From positions 169,617-233,616 of the forward strand of contig DASVUX010000041.1 in assembly GCA_036386835.1 (NCBI GenBank): a stretch of DNA of 64,000 nucleotides. The letters run 5' to 3'. Below are positions 12,301 through 22,300 of this stretch, in pieces (positions within the stretch are counted from its first letter, which is position 1; every line of letters starts with the position of its first letter). Under the pieces are notes generated by a model. That model was not told the DNA's origin. It worked only from the letters and a program-made list of their open reading frames with translations, and did no database searches. Position numbers and translations under genes: made by a program. Source of the stretch: 2-12-FULL-35-15 sp036386835. Its GTDB lineage: Bacteria; Bacteroidota; Bacteroidia; 2-12-FULL-35-15.

Positions 12301-12821
12301 AGCCTGCCAGCTCTACATCCCCAATAGTAAGCTTTATTGATCAATCGATCGGGGCAGATGAATGGGACTGGGATTTCATTTACACTAATCCTGCAACAGG
12401 TTTCTTCACCGATACATTGCAGAATCCTTCATTCACTTATCCTGACACGGGAGTATACATCGTGCAGCAAACGGTGACCAACAGTTTCGGATGTACAGAT
12501 GTGGCTTACAATAATGTTGAGATCATTCCTGAATATGTATTGTACGCTCCAAATGCATTCACTCCGAATAACCATGACGGATTGAATGATGTATTCATGC
12601 CATCGGGTGTTGGAATAGATCCTGATAACTTTGAGATGACAATTTATGACCGCTGGGGTAACCAGATCTTCAAGACCACAGATGTTACAAAAGGTTGGGA
12701 CGGAAGAGCGAATGGCGGAAGCAAGGTTGCCCAGACAGATGTATATGTCTGGAAGATCAGGACAAAGGACTATGGCGGACAGAATCATTCCTATGTGGGG
12801 CACGTGACAATCGTTAAATAA
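3363..12821 (+). CDS. Giant SprB-repeat surface adhesin 1 with T9SS type B (CHU_C) sorting domain
   Basis: A 3152-residue secreted protein. Domains in order: signal peptide 1-22 (ends AISQ); CUB-like domain ~28-138; polyproline linker ~142-149; pre-peptidase-like beta domain ~151-285; Ig-like/PKD modules to ~645; about 27 SprB repeats ~647-2730 (conserved Cys at TCGxSNG/SCNG and at DxNGC, GGT.PYTYS core); Ig-like modules to ~2895; two PKD-like domains (DWDFGDGS and a WDWDF variant); gliding-motility-associated C-terminal domain ~3057-3152 (APNAFTPNNHDGLND, DRWGNQIF, GWDG, VYVWKI). The family includes SprB, a cell-surface adhesin of Flavobacterium gliding motility delivered by T9SS. Here surface adhesion is likely; gliding is not proven. 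The protein is very poor in Lys/Arg and rich in Thr/Ser/Gly/Asn within the repeats. It is probably an operon with the small gene at 2972 and is closed by a terminator. Confidence 0.92.
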   Translation: MKKFLPVLTLLSVFFSIPAISQNYNMGNLGTVSNACGGNFYDSGGPNGAYGANQTYTATFCAPAGQYITFTFSSFNVENNFEDLNIYNGPGVGSPMIGSYTGTNSPGTVTSTQGGCLTFYFTSDGSVHNAGWAAAITCSTAPPPPPPPVPGSCATAQPFCTGSGVTFPASTGTTAQAGPNYGCLFSQPNPAWYYLNIATAGNININLSNSANLDIDFAAWGPFATQAAMCAGTSAAPMDCSYSSASTEQINITGATVGQWYIVMITNFSNQPTNISVTTAGGTTGSTNCNILCNMTSLTAVPGACAPATNTYSVTGQIAFQYPPTSGTLTVTSSCGGSVSIPSPWTTPISYTLPNITATGGACSITATFSADPTCTLTQGYTSPAPCNACSITAGNTGPACTSNTINLTATTVAGHTYSWSGPGGYSSTAQNPTGVTVPATAGAYTYTVTAVGSPTCTATTTVTVNPRPTITAPSNVSVCAGIAVPSQNFTSNPVGATYAWTNSNPAVGLAASGTGPVSAFTATNATGAAITSTVTVTPSLGGCAGTPITYTITVNPQPVSTFSQPANQCLTGNTFNFTNTGSSGAGYTYDWTFAGGTPATSTANNVTGVTFATAGAHAISHTVTGPGGCTSTTNSSITIYPMPTGLNATAGPATCGASNGTITITSGVGGTSPYTYSVNGGAFSTTLNYTGQTVGSHPVIVQDANGCQFSTTVTVPSSSGPSALVVNTVNATCGASNGIINIGATTGGTGPYTYSVNGSAFTATTSYPGFAAGTYSVVVRDVNGCTFTTSGTVVNTPGPTAQATSTANSTCGASNGTVTVGATTGGTAAYQYSFNGSAFTSTTNYTALAAGTYTVTVRDANGCTFTVNPVVANTAGPTALAVTTTNSTCGNSNGVITMGAVTGGTAAYTYSVAGSAFTGTTNYSGFAAGTYTVVVKDLNGCTFTTSATVVNSPGPTAIAVTTGNSSCGASNGTITLGAVTGGVPPYTYSVNSSALSGTTAYTGFAAGSYSVVVSDANGCTFTTTANVNNASGPTALVVNSTAANCGASNGTVTIGTVTGGTGPYTYSFNGSAFTTTTNYTAQPAGTYNVSVRDANGCSFTTTVTIANTPGPTALATVTANSTCGSANGTLNIGAVTGGSAAYTYSINGSAFTGTTNYSGLAAGTYTVTVRDVNGCTFTVNPVVGNTPGPTAQATSTTNSTCGLSNGGVAIGNTTGGTSPYTYSFNGGTFGSTVNFTNLAAGTYTVTVKDANNCTFTVNPIVSNTPGPTALATTSVNATCGNSNGAINIGATTGGTPAYTYSFDGGGFTATTSYTGLAAGTHTVIVSDQNGCTFTVTPAVGNTPGPTAIVRNITNSTCGGANGAITLGAVTGGTAPYTYSVNGSVFSTATTYTGLAANTYPVVVQDANGCQFTTTAVVSDLSGLTASITAQTNITCNGAANGSVIVAASGSVAPYSYSLDAGPFVASGTFTGLSVGSHTVTGKDGNGCTIAVPVTITEPSLLTGVIATQTNVACFGGTSGAVSITAGGGTPAYTYSIDGGAFGSSPSFTGLNANPHTVVVRDANLCTVNVPVTITQPTALTLTTSSVNAICTAANGSATVTATGGTPVYTYDWNPGTQTSATASGLTAGNYSVLVTDFNGCTQTANVAVGANPGGSATISSTSHITCNGANDGSATVSMGGASTPPFIYSWTPSGQNTVTATGLSAGGYTVSVTDGNGCIASTSTVVLEPSVISHSFQNTNVSCNGGSDGTSMVIPTGGTPGYTYFWTPGGQNSQTANGLSAGTYTCVITDANGCTKTVTTAITEPPAMVLSETHIDANCNLSNGSATVSATGGLAPYTYSWSTTPVQTNPTATGLAANTYVITVKDANQCTQTLSVTINNLSGPVATVFSSTNVSCNGQNDGSATITINGGTQPFTYSWAPSGGSLPTAANLAAGTYTLNATDANGCSTSASVTITEPLVLNTAFAGINPSCAGECDASVSTSTVGGTAPYSYLWTPGGLTTQNVTGLCAGNYTLQVTDAMGCIIFKNITLTDPVAITANTSTVNVTCSGLCNGSATANALTGNGPFTYLWNDANAQTTQTAAGLCGGAYSVIVTDADGCSTTVPATITAPNSLSINITGSGNVSCFGACDGYASAAVSGGSAPFSYNWMPGGTGGASVNNLCAANYTVTVTDANGCTASTTVNIIQPNALIASISHTDVTCHNACDAQATAVYVGGTGPYTFLWTPSLQSTPTATGLCDGVHNLTVTDSMGCTANASVVVTEPTLLAVSTTTTNSNCGNADGSACASVIGGSPPFIYSWNDPATQSTSCANSLNAGVYTISITDNNGCSVTNVANVNDNLAPIVTIPTSSDVTCGGAANGSAQGSISGGILPYSINWVPGGQNTTFVNGLSGGIYSMVVTDSVGCTGSASVTINEPSPLISGIISSFNTSCNLSCDGSATVLAGGGTAPYTYLWNDLAAQTTTTATGLCAQTYSVTTTDFNGCTSTSMVTITEPTPVTITLDTLINILCNGGNNGQVMVVASGGTPGYTYNWTPSGSGPSITNLIAGSYQVTVTDLNTCTQTATFTVQEPAPLVLSPNSNPSTCGSANGSAGVSVLGGVSPYSYFWTPTSLATAIIPNVAAGTYSVTVTDFNGCTATSSSTVTDLPGPVLNSGSFTTVEPSCHGFANGSATVIATGGQPLYTYVWNTVPAQTTQTATALPAGVYQVTVFDQNECAVTGTVQVFEPTPTQVIVSPTDTICIGMQSPIYAAGFGGTQPYTYTWNPNLGSTGGPFLVAPTLPTTYTVSVVDNHGCTSGFAYPTVFVHPQISVTATDVSVCDGSSVIISAAASGGTGGPYTYSWSNGVSTDAQTVSPTGATSIDYTVTANDMNCSVAVTDVATVVINPQAVSFINAPVTSGCEDFTANFTAISNLGTTFDWDFGDGSSQGSGSPVTHTYTNSGLYTVTVTVTTALGCVSTVTDTNYINVFPAPTAGFTSTPQPASSTSPIVSFIDQSIGADEWDWDFIYTNPATGFFTDTLQNPSFTYPDTGVYIVQQTVTNSFGCTDVAYNNVEIIPEYVLYAPNAFTPNNHDGLNDVFMPSGVGIDPDNFEMTIYDRWGNQIFKTTDVTKGWDGRANGGSKVAQTDVYVWKIRTKDYGGQNHSYVGHVTIVK
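5303..7620 (+). repeat. SprB tandem array, class A, adhesin 1 (about 10 units of 78 codons)
   Basis: Ten tandem units with consensus GPTA..TN.TCG.SNG...IGA.TGGT..YTYS.NG..F...T.YTG.AAGTYTV.V.DANGCTF. Two successive GPTA/GPSA codons start at 5523 and 5757, exactly 234 bases apart. Units differ at synonymous positions, so this is a protein-level repeat, not a recent DNA amplification. Confidence 0.85.
7620..11555 (+). repeat. SprB conserved block, adhesin 1 (about 17 units)
   Basis: Starts at DLSGLTASI and runs through about 17 diverged SprB units, most with a W in the core (YSWTPGG/YLWND). The same units occur in the same order at 21147-25080 and 32948-36880 in the two other adhesins, with near-equal total length (~3.93 kb). 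Confidence 0.8.
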
Positions 12822-12822
12822 A

Positions 12823-12853
12823 GAGAGGGGCTTAAAGCCCCTTCTTTTTTTTT
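12823..12853 (+). terminator. Rho-independent terminator after adhesin 1
   Basis: AGGGGC (12826-12831) pairs with GCCCCT (12837-12842) around a five-base loop, followed by a T-rich run. It begins directly after the adhesin stop codon. Confidence 0.88.
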
Positions 12854-12946
12854 ATATATTCTCTTATTTTGGAATCAGATTTCTTTCCGACTACGTCAAT
12901 AAAAAATAAAATTTTATCGATTTAGATTTGTTTTCATGAGATAATT

Positions 12947-12976
12947 TTTGCTTATTTTTAACTGATTCTATAGTTG
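12947..12976 (+). promoter_or_regulatory. Possible Bacteroidota-type promoter for module 2
   Basis: TTTG at 12947-12950 and TATAGTTG at 12969-12976 (one mismatch to TAnnTTTG), separated by 18 bases. This is close to the -33/-7 arrangement known for the primary sigma factor of Bacteroidota. It sits between the module 1 terminator and the small gene at 13024, with a leader of about 40 bases. Confidence 0.35.
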
Positions 12977-13023
12977 GATCACTACTCTTTTATTGTTCGA
13001 ATTCAAATTCTTAATTCAATCTT

Positions 13024-13398
13024 ATGAAAAAAATTCTGCTCATCCTTCTCTCACTTTTTTTTATTCATTTAACCGGATTAGCTCAATCAACACTGAGTAT
13101 CGAAATGGATAAGAGAGTTCTCAAACATTATACTTCAGATGACTTGAAAGAAATAGAACTTAAGATGCCTTCTAAGTTAAAAGCTCTTAATTTTTATTAT
13201 AGCTCTTCATTTATTGTTTACCCTTCAGTCACAGGGGCAACTGTAGATCCGTCTACTGTTGATGTTACAGAATATGAGCATCTCCGCCAGGAAAGCAAGC
13301 GTGTGAAAACTGGTCTTAATCGCAGCGGTGTAACACTTGAACTACTTTCGAGAGATGAGTTAAAGGTTAAATATAACGAACTTGAAAACACAAAATAA
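13024..13398 (+). CDS. Small secreted protein, partner of giant adhesin 2
   Basis: A 124-residue protein, family not recognised. Signal peptide 1-21 (MKKILLILLSLFFIHL...LAQ). The mature part is Lys/Glu/Ser-rich and ends with VTLELLSRDELKVKYNELENTK (within the last ~22 residues), whose ELLSRDEL (106-113) is a weak match to the ELFSA-x-E-[LI] core of the small proteins at 2972 and 26603. Here the motif lies near the C-terminus; in the other two a further 40-45 residues follow it, so this copy is either rearranged or only distantly related. Its stop codon is one base from the ATG of giant adhesin 2, so the two are almost certainly co-transcribed and probably translationally coupled. The accessory role is inferred from this position. 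Confidence 0.68.
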   Translation: MKKILLILLSLFFIHLTGLAQSTLSIEMDKRVLKHYTSDDLKEIELKMPSKLKALNFYYSSSFIVYPSVTGATVDPSTVDVTEYEHLRQESKRVKTGLNRSGVTLELLSRDELKVKYNELENTK

Positions 13399-13399
13399 T

Positions 13400-16300
13400 A
13401 TGCGCAAACTACTACTTCTCTTATTCGTGACAGTTACAACTGTTAACGCGCAGAATATCACAATGACCAACGGAACATTAAATGTATGTTCGGGAACATT
13501 ACTGGATCCCGGAGGCACGGGAAACTATGCCAATAATACGAATGTTACACAAACCATTTGCTCTAATGCAGGGAATTGTGTTAGTCTCAGTTTCAATTCA
13601 TTTAATCTTGAAAGCGGATGGGATTACCTCTATGTATATAACGGCTCCTCTACTGCATCTCCTCAGGTAACAGGAAGTCCATTTACAGGAACGACTATAC
13701 CCTCCAGTATTACTTCTACCGGTGGATGCTTAACAATTCGTTTCACTTCTGATGGAATAAATGTTGCTGCAGGCTTCTCTGCAACAATCAGCTGCGGAAC
13801 ATGCCCGCCTCCCCCTGTTGTAGCAAGTGATTGCGCCCAGGCAGCAAATATCTGCAGCAATGCAAGTTTTTCTGTTGATCCGAATGGATTCGGAGCTGTT
13901 AATGAACTTCCTGCAGGAACTGTAGTTAATCCGAGCGTTAACCCGGTTGGTCCTAATTCCGGATGTTTGCTTTCAGGTGAGCTGAACAGCACCTGGATGG
14001 TGATCAATGTTGCCTCTAACGGCACTCTGCAATTCTCAATTGGCTCTCCGAGTACCGGCTGCCTTGACTGGATCATGTTCCCTTATACATCAAGCACATG
14101 TACATCCATACAAAGTAATTCCATCGCACCGATCACCTGTAACTGGAACGGATCCTGTAATGGTTTTACAGGAATGGCTTCACCCTTACCCGCAGGCGGG
14201 ATTGCATCCAATTTCCAGCCACCTCTCAATGTAACCTGCGGGCAGCAATATTTATTATGCCTTTCGAACTTCAGCTCCTTATCAACCTCCTTACCACTTA
14301 ACTTTTTTGGGTCAGCAACTGTAAGCTGCGTTATTGTATCTCCAACTACGGTGAACAGTGCCACTATTTGTGCGGGACAGAGCGCAACTTTGACTGCTAA
14401 CGCAACTGGTGCTACATCTTACTCATGGACTCCGGCAACCGGCCTCAGCGCTACAAGCGGAGCTTCTGTTACCGCTTCCCCAGCTGTAACAACAACCTAC
14501 ACTGTAACATCTACTGGGAGCTGCGGATCAAGCACCGCTACTTCAACTGTAACTGTTAATACCGTTGCTACACTTACTGTTAATTCACCTACGATATGTG
14601 CGGGCCAGTCAGCTACATTAACAGCTACACCTTCTACCGGGGGCGGAACATTTTCCTGGGCACCAGGGGGTGCGACTACCGCTTCAATTACAGTTAGCCC
14701 TGCAAGTACTACAACCTATACATGTACTTACACAAGATCAGGATGTGTGGGTACAGCAACAGGGACTGTCACAGTCAACCCTGTTCCGGTAATTACGGCA
14801 CCGGCCAATATATCTGTCTGCGCAGGAACACCAATTAGCGCACAAACCTTTACAAGTGTTCCGGCAGGAGCAACCATAGCCTGGTCCAATTCAAATACAT
14901 TAATAGGCTTAGCTGCAAATGGTACTGCAAGTGTTCCGGGATTTACCGCAACGAATTCAACTACAGCTCCTATCACAGGCACGGTAACGGTTACCCCTAC
15001 TTTGGCAGGATGCGTGGGCACAGCGATAACATATACAATAACAGTTAACCCCCAGCCTCTCTCCACCTATACTCAATCGCCTAACCAGTGCCTGACGGGG
15101 AACACCTTTAACTTTACCAATACCGGCTCTACCGGTGCGGGCTATGTCTACGGCTGGTCTTTTGCAGGGGGAACTCCGGCAACTTCGGCTTCAAACAATG
15201 CTACCGGTGTCACATTCAGTACAGCAGGCCCTCACAATATAAGTCATACGGTTACCGCTCCAGGAGGGTGTACATCAACAACTACTTCCACCATTACTAT
15301 TTACCCGATGCCTACGGGGTTAACCGCAACTACGGGCCCGACTACCTGCGGTGCAAGTAACGGGACTATTACAATCACAACCGGAATAGGCGGAACAAGC
15401 CCCTATACTTACTCTGTAAACGGAGGCGCGTTTTCAGGCACACTTAATTATACCGGGCAAACTCCGGGTGCGCATAACATAATCGTACAGGATGCCAATG
15501 GCTGCCAGTTCCCTACTGCAGTAACCGTGGGAACATCTCCGGGTCCAACAGCCCTTGCAGTAACTTCAGTGAATGCAACATGCGGTGCGTCCAACGGAAT
15601 AATTAATATTGGTGCAGTAACCGGTGGAACAGCACCATTTACTTACAATGTTAACAATGCAGGTTTTAACAGCGCGACAAGTTATCCAGGTTTCGCGGCC
15701 GGAACATATACCGTAGTTGTGAGGGACAATAACAATTGTACATTCTCTACAACTGTTACTGTAACAAACACTCCCGGACCCACAGCACAGGCTGTAACTG
15801 TTGTGAATGCTACCTGTGGAGCGTCAAACGGTATAATAAATATCGGAGCTACAACAGGCGGTACAGCTGCATACACTTATAATGTTAACAACGCGGGGTT
15901 TAGTGCAAGCACCTCCTATACAGGATTTGCTGCCGGAACATACACTGTGATCGTAAAAGATGCAAATGGTTGTACATTCTCTACAACGGCTACCATCATA
16001 AACAATCCGGGACCAACCGCTATTGCCAGGAATATTGTTAACGCAACATGTGGTGCAGCAAATGGCAGCATTACACTTGGTGCTGTAACAGGCGGCACCG
16101 GGCCATATACCTATAATGTTAACGGGGCCGGATTCAGCAGCAATACAAGCTACACAGGATTAGCTGCAGGTACATATTCAGTGATAGTTAAGGATAACAA
16201 TGGGTGTACGTTCACAACCAGCGCTACCATCTCTAACTCAAGCGGGCCAACAGCACTTGCCGTTACTTCTACAAACACTACCTGCGGAGCTGCTAACGGA

Positions 16301-19300
16301 ACAATAACCATCGGAGCCACAACCGGGGGCACAGGCCCATTCACATACTCCTTTAATTCGAGTGCTTTTACATCCACAACATCTTATACTGCACTTGCGG
16401 CAGGAACATATTCAATTGTGGTTAAAGATGCAAGCGGATGTACATTCTCCACTTCTATTACTGTAAATAACACGGGAGGACCAACAGCACTTGCGGTAAC
16501 TACTATAAATTCAAATTGCGGAACTGCCAGCGGAACAATTAATATTGGTGCCGTTACGGGTGGTGTGGCTGCATACACCTATTCAGTGAATGGTTCTGCA
16601 TTTACAACTTCTGCCTCCTACCCTTCAATGGCGGCAGGCACGTACACTGTAATAGTAAAAGATGTTAACGGCTGTACATTTTCAACTTCAGCAACCATTG
16701 CAAATAACCCCGGCCCTACTGCCCTGGCAGTAACTACGGTGAGTTCAACCTGCGGAGCTTCTAACGGTGTTGTAAATATCGGAGCGGTAACAGGTGGTAC
16801 TGCTGCATATACCTATTCGCTTAACGGAGGTGCTTTTTCAGCAACAACCTCTTATACAGGCTTAGCGGCAGGGACCTATACGGTAGTTGTAAGAGATGCG
16901 AACAATTGTACATTCTCAACAACAGCGACAATTACGAATCTTCCCGGACCTACTGCGCTTGCAACTACAACCACAGGTGCAACATGCGGAACGGCTAATG
17001 GAACGGTCACTATCGGAGCAACTACAGGAGGTACTCCGGCATACGTATATTCTTTTGCGGGAAGCGCATTCACATCAACAGCTTCATATACCGGCCAGGC
17101 CGGTGGAACTTATTCTGTTGTAGTTAAGGACGCGAATGGATGTACTTTCACAACATCAGCAACAGTTGCCAATTCTCCCGGGCCAACAGCCCTTGCAACA
17201 AGCGTGACGAATGCAAGCTGCGGTGCGTCTAACGGGACCATCACTATCGGAGCAGTAACGGGCGGTACGGCAGCGTTTACTTACTCGGTAAACGGAGGTG
17301 CTTTCACTGCGACTACTTCTTATACCGGTTTTGCGGCAGGTACCTATTCTGTTGTTGTTAAAGATGCAAACGGATGTACATTTACAACATCGGCAACTAT
17401 TGCCAACTCAAGCGGTCCAACTGCCCTTGCGGTTTCTTCAACGCCTGCAGCCTGCGGCTCAAGTACAGGAACTGCTTCGATCGGTGCAGTAACAGGTGGT
17501 GTTGCCGCATTCACTTATTCATTCAATGGCAGCCCATTCACATCCACAACAACTTACAACGCTCTTGCTTCGGGAACTTATCCCGTGGTAGTGAAGGATG
17601 CGAACGGCTGTACCTACAGCACATCAGTAACTGTAGGTTCGAACTCGGCACCAACAGCCCTTGCAACTACTACCACAAACTCAACTTGCGGCAGCGCAAA
17701 CGGTGTGATCAATATTGGTGCGGTTACAGGAGGCGTGGCTCCATACACTTATTCTGTGAACGGATCTGCCTTTACAACCACACTCACCTACGGTTCAATG
17801 GCTGCAGGAACTTACACTGTGGTAGTTAAGGATGTAAACGCTTGTACTTTCTCTACCACCGCGACTATCATAAATTCTCCGGGGCCAACGGCACTGGCAG
17901 TTTCAACTGTTAATTCGACATGCGGTGCAACTAACGGAGTGATCAACATCGGGCTCGTAACAGGCGGCTCACCTGCCTATACCTATTCCGTTAATGGCTC
18001 AGCATTCACTGCAACTGTCAGTTATCCAGGGTTCGGCTCGGGAACATATACAGTTATTGTCCGCGATGCAAACAATTGTACATTCTCTACAACAGCCACA
18101 ATTGCTAACACCCCGGGGCCTACCGCTCTTGCAACCACCAGTGTTAATTCAACATGTGGTGCAGCCAACGGAACGATAAACATTGGTGCAGCAACAGGAG
18201 GCACACCTGCATACGTATATTCTTTCAATGGGTCTGCTTTTTCTGCGACTGCTACATATACAGGGCTCGCTGCAGGAACCTACACGGTTGTTGTGAAGGA
18301 TGCCAGCGGATGTACTTTTACAGTGAATCCATCAGTGGTGAATACTCCCGGCCCCACTGCGCTTGCCACAACATTCACTAATCCTACCTGCGGAAACAGC
18401 AACGGTACAATCACTATCGGTGCAACAACAGGCGGAACTTCAGCATATACTTATTCATTCAACGGAGGAGGATTTACTTCAACAACTTCCTATACAGGTT
18501 TAACAGCAGGCACTTATACAATAATTGTGGAAGATGCGAATGGCTGCCAGTTTACAGCAACGAGGACCATTACGAATGTTGCAGGCCCGACTGCACAGGC
18601 GAGCTCCACAACAAATGCTGCATGCGGGGCAAGCACCGGAAGCATTACGGTTGGTGCAACAACAGGAGGCACTCCACCATACACTTATTCGGTGAACGGA
18701 TCTCCTTTTACCACCACCACAAGTTATACTGCCCTTGCAGCCAATACTTACCCTGTAATTGTACAGGATGCGAACGGGTGCCAATTCACAACATCAGCTA
18801 CGGTTGCAAACTCAAGCGGACCGACTGCATTAGTGGTGAATACGACAAACGCGGCCTGCGGAGCCAGCACAGGAACAATCTCAATCGGTGCAACCACCGG
18901 TGGACTCGCCCCTTACTCATACTCTGTTAATGCATCACCTTTCACCGCCACTACAATTTATAACGGCTTTGCGGCAGGAACTTATGTTGTGATTGTCCGG
19001 GATGCCAATGGATGTACTTTTTCTACGAATGCAGTTGTAAACCCTACAACAGGTCCAACAGCCATTACTGTTTCAAACACAAATGCAACCTGCGGGAATG
19101 CCAACGGTACAATTACTCTTGGATCCGTAACAGGTGGAACCACACCTTATTCGTATTCCGTGAACGGCAGCGGCTTTACCTCCACTACTGCTTATACAGG
19201 CTTTGCAGCAGGTACATATAATGTTACCGTTCAGGATGCAAACAATTGCCAGTTCACCACCACCACAACTATTACGAATATTCCAGGTCCTACTGCAGTA

Positions 19301-22300
19301 GCAATAACAAGTACAAATACGACCTGCGGAACTACCAACGGTGCTGTTGTACTCGGTGCTGTTACAGGAGGAACACCTGCATATACCTATTCATTTGCAG
19401 GATCGCTGTTCACAGCAACAACCACTTACAATTCACTTGCTGCAGGAACGTATGCTATCATTGTGAAAGATAACAACGGATGTACCTTCACTACATCAGC
19501 TACTCTTACAAACACCCCGGGGCCTACCGCCCTGGCAACAACATTCACCAATCCAACATGCGGCAACAGCAACGGAACGATCACTATCGGGGCCACTACC
19601 GGAGGCACACCGGCTTATACCTATTCATTTAACGGTGGAGGGTTCACCTCTACTGTTTCTTATACGGGGTTAACTGCGGGAACTTATCCGGTCATCGTTG
19701 AAGATGCAAATGGATGCCAGTTCACTACATCAAGAGTGATCACCAATGTACCGGGCCCCACTGCACTTGCAACTTCTACAACAAATGCATCCTGCGGTGC
19801 TGCTAACGGAACGGCCACCATCGGAGCTGTAACAGGCGGAACGGCTCCTTACACTTATGCATTTAACGGAGGTGCGTTCGGAACTACAACTTCTTTCACA
19901 GGCCTGGCTGCCAACACTTATCCTGTAATCGTACAGGATGCTAACGGGTGCCAGTTTACCACATCTGCTGTTGTTACAAATTCCAGCGGGCCAACTGCAC
20001 TGGCTGTTACCTTTACCGATGCCACATGCGGAAATGCTAACGGCACTGCCACTATTGGTACTACAACGGGAGGAGTACTGCCTTTATCTTATTCATTTAA
20101 CGGTGGAGCTTTTTCAACGACAACAAATTACACTGCACTTGCTGCAGGAACGTATGCTGTTATTGTAAAAGATGCAAACGGATGTACATTCACTGCTTCT
20201 GTGACTATTTCAAATATTCCGGGGCCTACCGCGGCTGTGGTCACTCCGGTGAACACTACCTGCGGAGCTGCTAACGGCTCGATAACCATCGGGACAATTA
20301 CAGGTGGGACAAGTCCTTATACTTATTCACTCAATGCAGGTGCATTCACTGCAACTACAAGTTATACCGCACTGGTAGCAGGCACTTATAATATCGTGAT
20401 CAGGGATGCGAACAACTGTACGTTTACAACAACGGCTGCTATTACCGATGTGCCGGGACCTACCGCTATCGCACTTACAATAACCGGATCTACCTGCGGA
20501 AACAGCAACGGATCTGTTGCACTCGGTGCTGTTACGGGAGGAACACCTGCATACACCTATTCATTTGCAGGATCGCTGTTTACCGGAACTATAAGTTATA
20601 CAGGTCTTGCTGCAGGATCATACAATATTATAGTGAAAGACAATAACGGCTGTACTTATACTACAACTGCCAATATTCTTAATACTCCCGGCCCAACAGC
20701 TTTAGCTACAACAACGAATAACTCCACCTGCGGAAATCCTAACGGAACAGTTAATATCGGATTAACAACCGGAGGAACATCACCCTACATGTATTCGTTT
20801 AATGGTGGCGGATTTACTTCTTCCACCAACTATACCGGCCTTGCAGCAGGAACTTATGCGGTGATCGTGCAGGATGCGAGCGGGTGTACATTTACTGTAA
20901 ACCCTGTTGTATCGAACACAGCCGGTCCTACAGCACAAGCGGTCACAGTTGTTAATTCTACCTGTGGTGGAGCGAATGGTGCGATAAACATAGGACCAAC
21001 AACGGGCGGCACCCCGGCATACAGTTATTCTGTAAACGGATCTCCATTTACAACTACTGTATCTTATCCGGGATTAGTCGCGAATACTTACCCGGTAATT
21101 GTTCAGGATGCGAATGGATGCCAGTTCACTACTTCAGCAACAATAACAGATCTTAGCGGCCTTACAGCTTCCATCACCTCACAAACGAATGTCAGCTGCA
21201 ACGGAGGTGCTAACGGCATCGTAACTGTTACTGCTTCAGGATCAACATTACCTTACAGCTATGCGCTGGGTGCCGGAGCTTTCGGAGGCAGCGGAACATT
21301 CTCCGGGCTCATTGCGGGTACATATACTGTAACTGCGAAAGACGGTAACGGATGTACAATGACTGTCCCTGTGACGATCACCGAACCATCCGTCCTTACA
21401 GGTGTGATCGCTTCCCAAACAAACATCAGCTGCTTCAACGGGACTAATGGCGCTGTGACTGTGACTGCAGCCGGGGGAACTTCTCCTTCTTATACATATT
21501 CAATTGATGGAGGTGCATTCCTCAGCAGTCCGACATTCACAGGTCTGTCAGCCGGCTCACATCCCGTAGTGATTAAAGATGCGAATGGTTGTACTGTTAC
21601 TGTTCCTGTAGCAATAACACAGCCTACAGCACTTACCCTTACCACTTCTTCCACAAGTGCAACATGCACAGCTGCCAACGGGTCTGCAACCGTAAATGCT
21701 TTCGGGGCCACACCCCTTTACACTTATTTATGGGCACCGGGAGGACAGTCAACACCGTCTGCTACCTCCATCCAGGCGGGTAACTACTCCGTTCTTGTAA
21801 CTGACTTTAACGGATGTACACAAACAGCCAATGTTACGGTAGGCTCAAACCCCGGAGGAACAGCAACCATTTCTTCAAGCACGAATATAACGTGTACAGG
21901 AGCTAACAATGGTTCTGCAACCGTTTCAATGGGTGCTGGTGCCACACCACCATTCCAATATGCATGGAACCCTTCCAGTCAAACCACTGTTACCGCTTCC
22001 AATTTAGCACCGGGATCTTATATGGTAACCGTGACTGACGGAAACGGATGTATCGCTACAGCTTCTACAATAATTACACAACCAACTATTATAACGAGTA
22101 CCCTTAACACCGGGAACATTTCATGTAACGGAGGTAACAACGGAAGTATCACGATTAATCCGACAGGCGGCACACCAGGGTACAGCTATTTCTGGACTCC
22201 CGGAGGTTATACGACTCAAACTATCGGAAGCCTGACAGCAGGTTCCTATTCTTGTGTTGTTACTGACGCAAATGGATGTACTGCAAATGCAAGCACAACA

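Noticed and set aside
12429..12803. Minus-strand open frame (124 codons) with a similar counterpart at 37755-38114
   Set aside because: The two resemble each other only because the CHU_C coding strand is conserved in adhesins 1 and 3; no independent coding signal.
13382..13399. TTG as start of adhesin 2
   Set aside because: It would overlap the upstream gene and spoil the signal peptide; ATG 13400 directly begins MRKLLLLLFV.
15306..21147. CRISPR array or DNA-level satellite suggested by the regular period
   Set aside because: The period is 234 bases with no unique spacers; units are coding, in one frame, and vary at synonymous sites.
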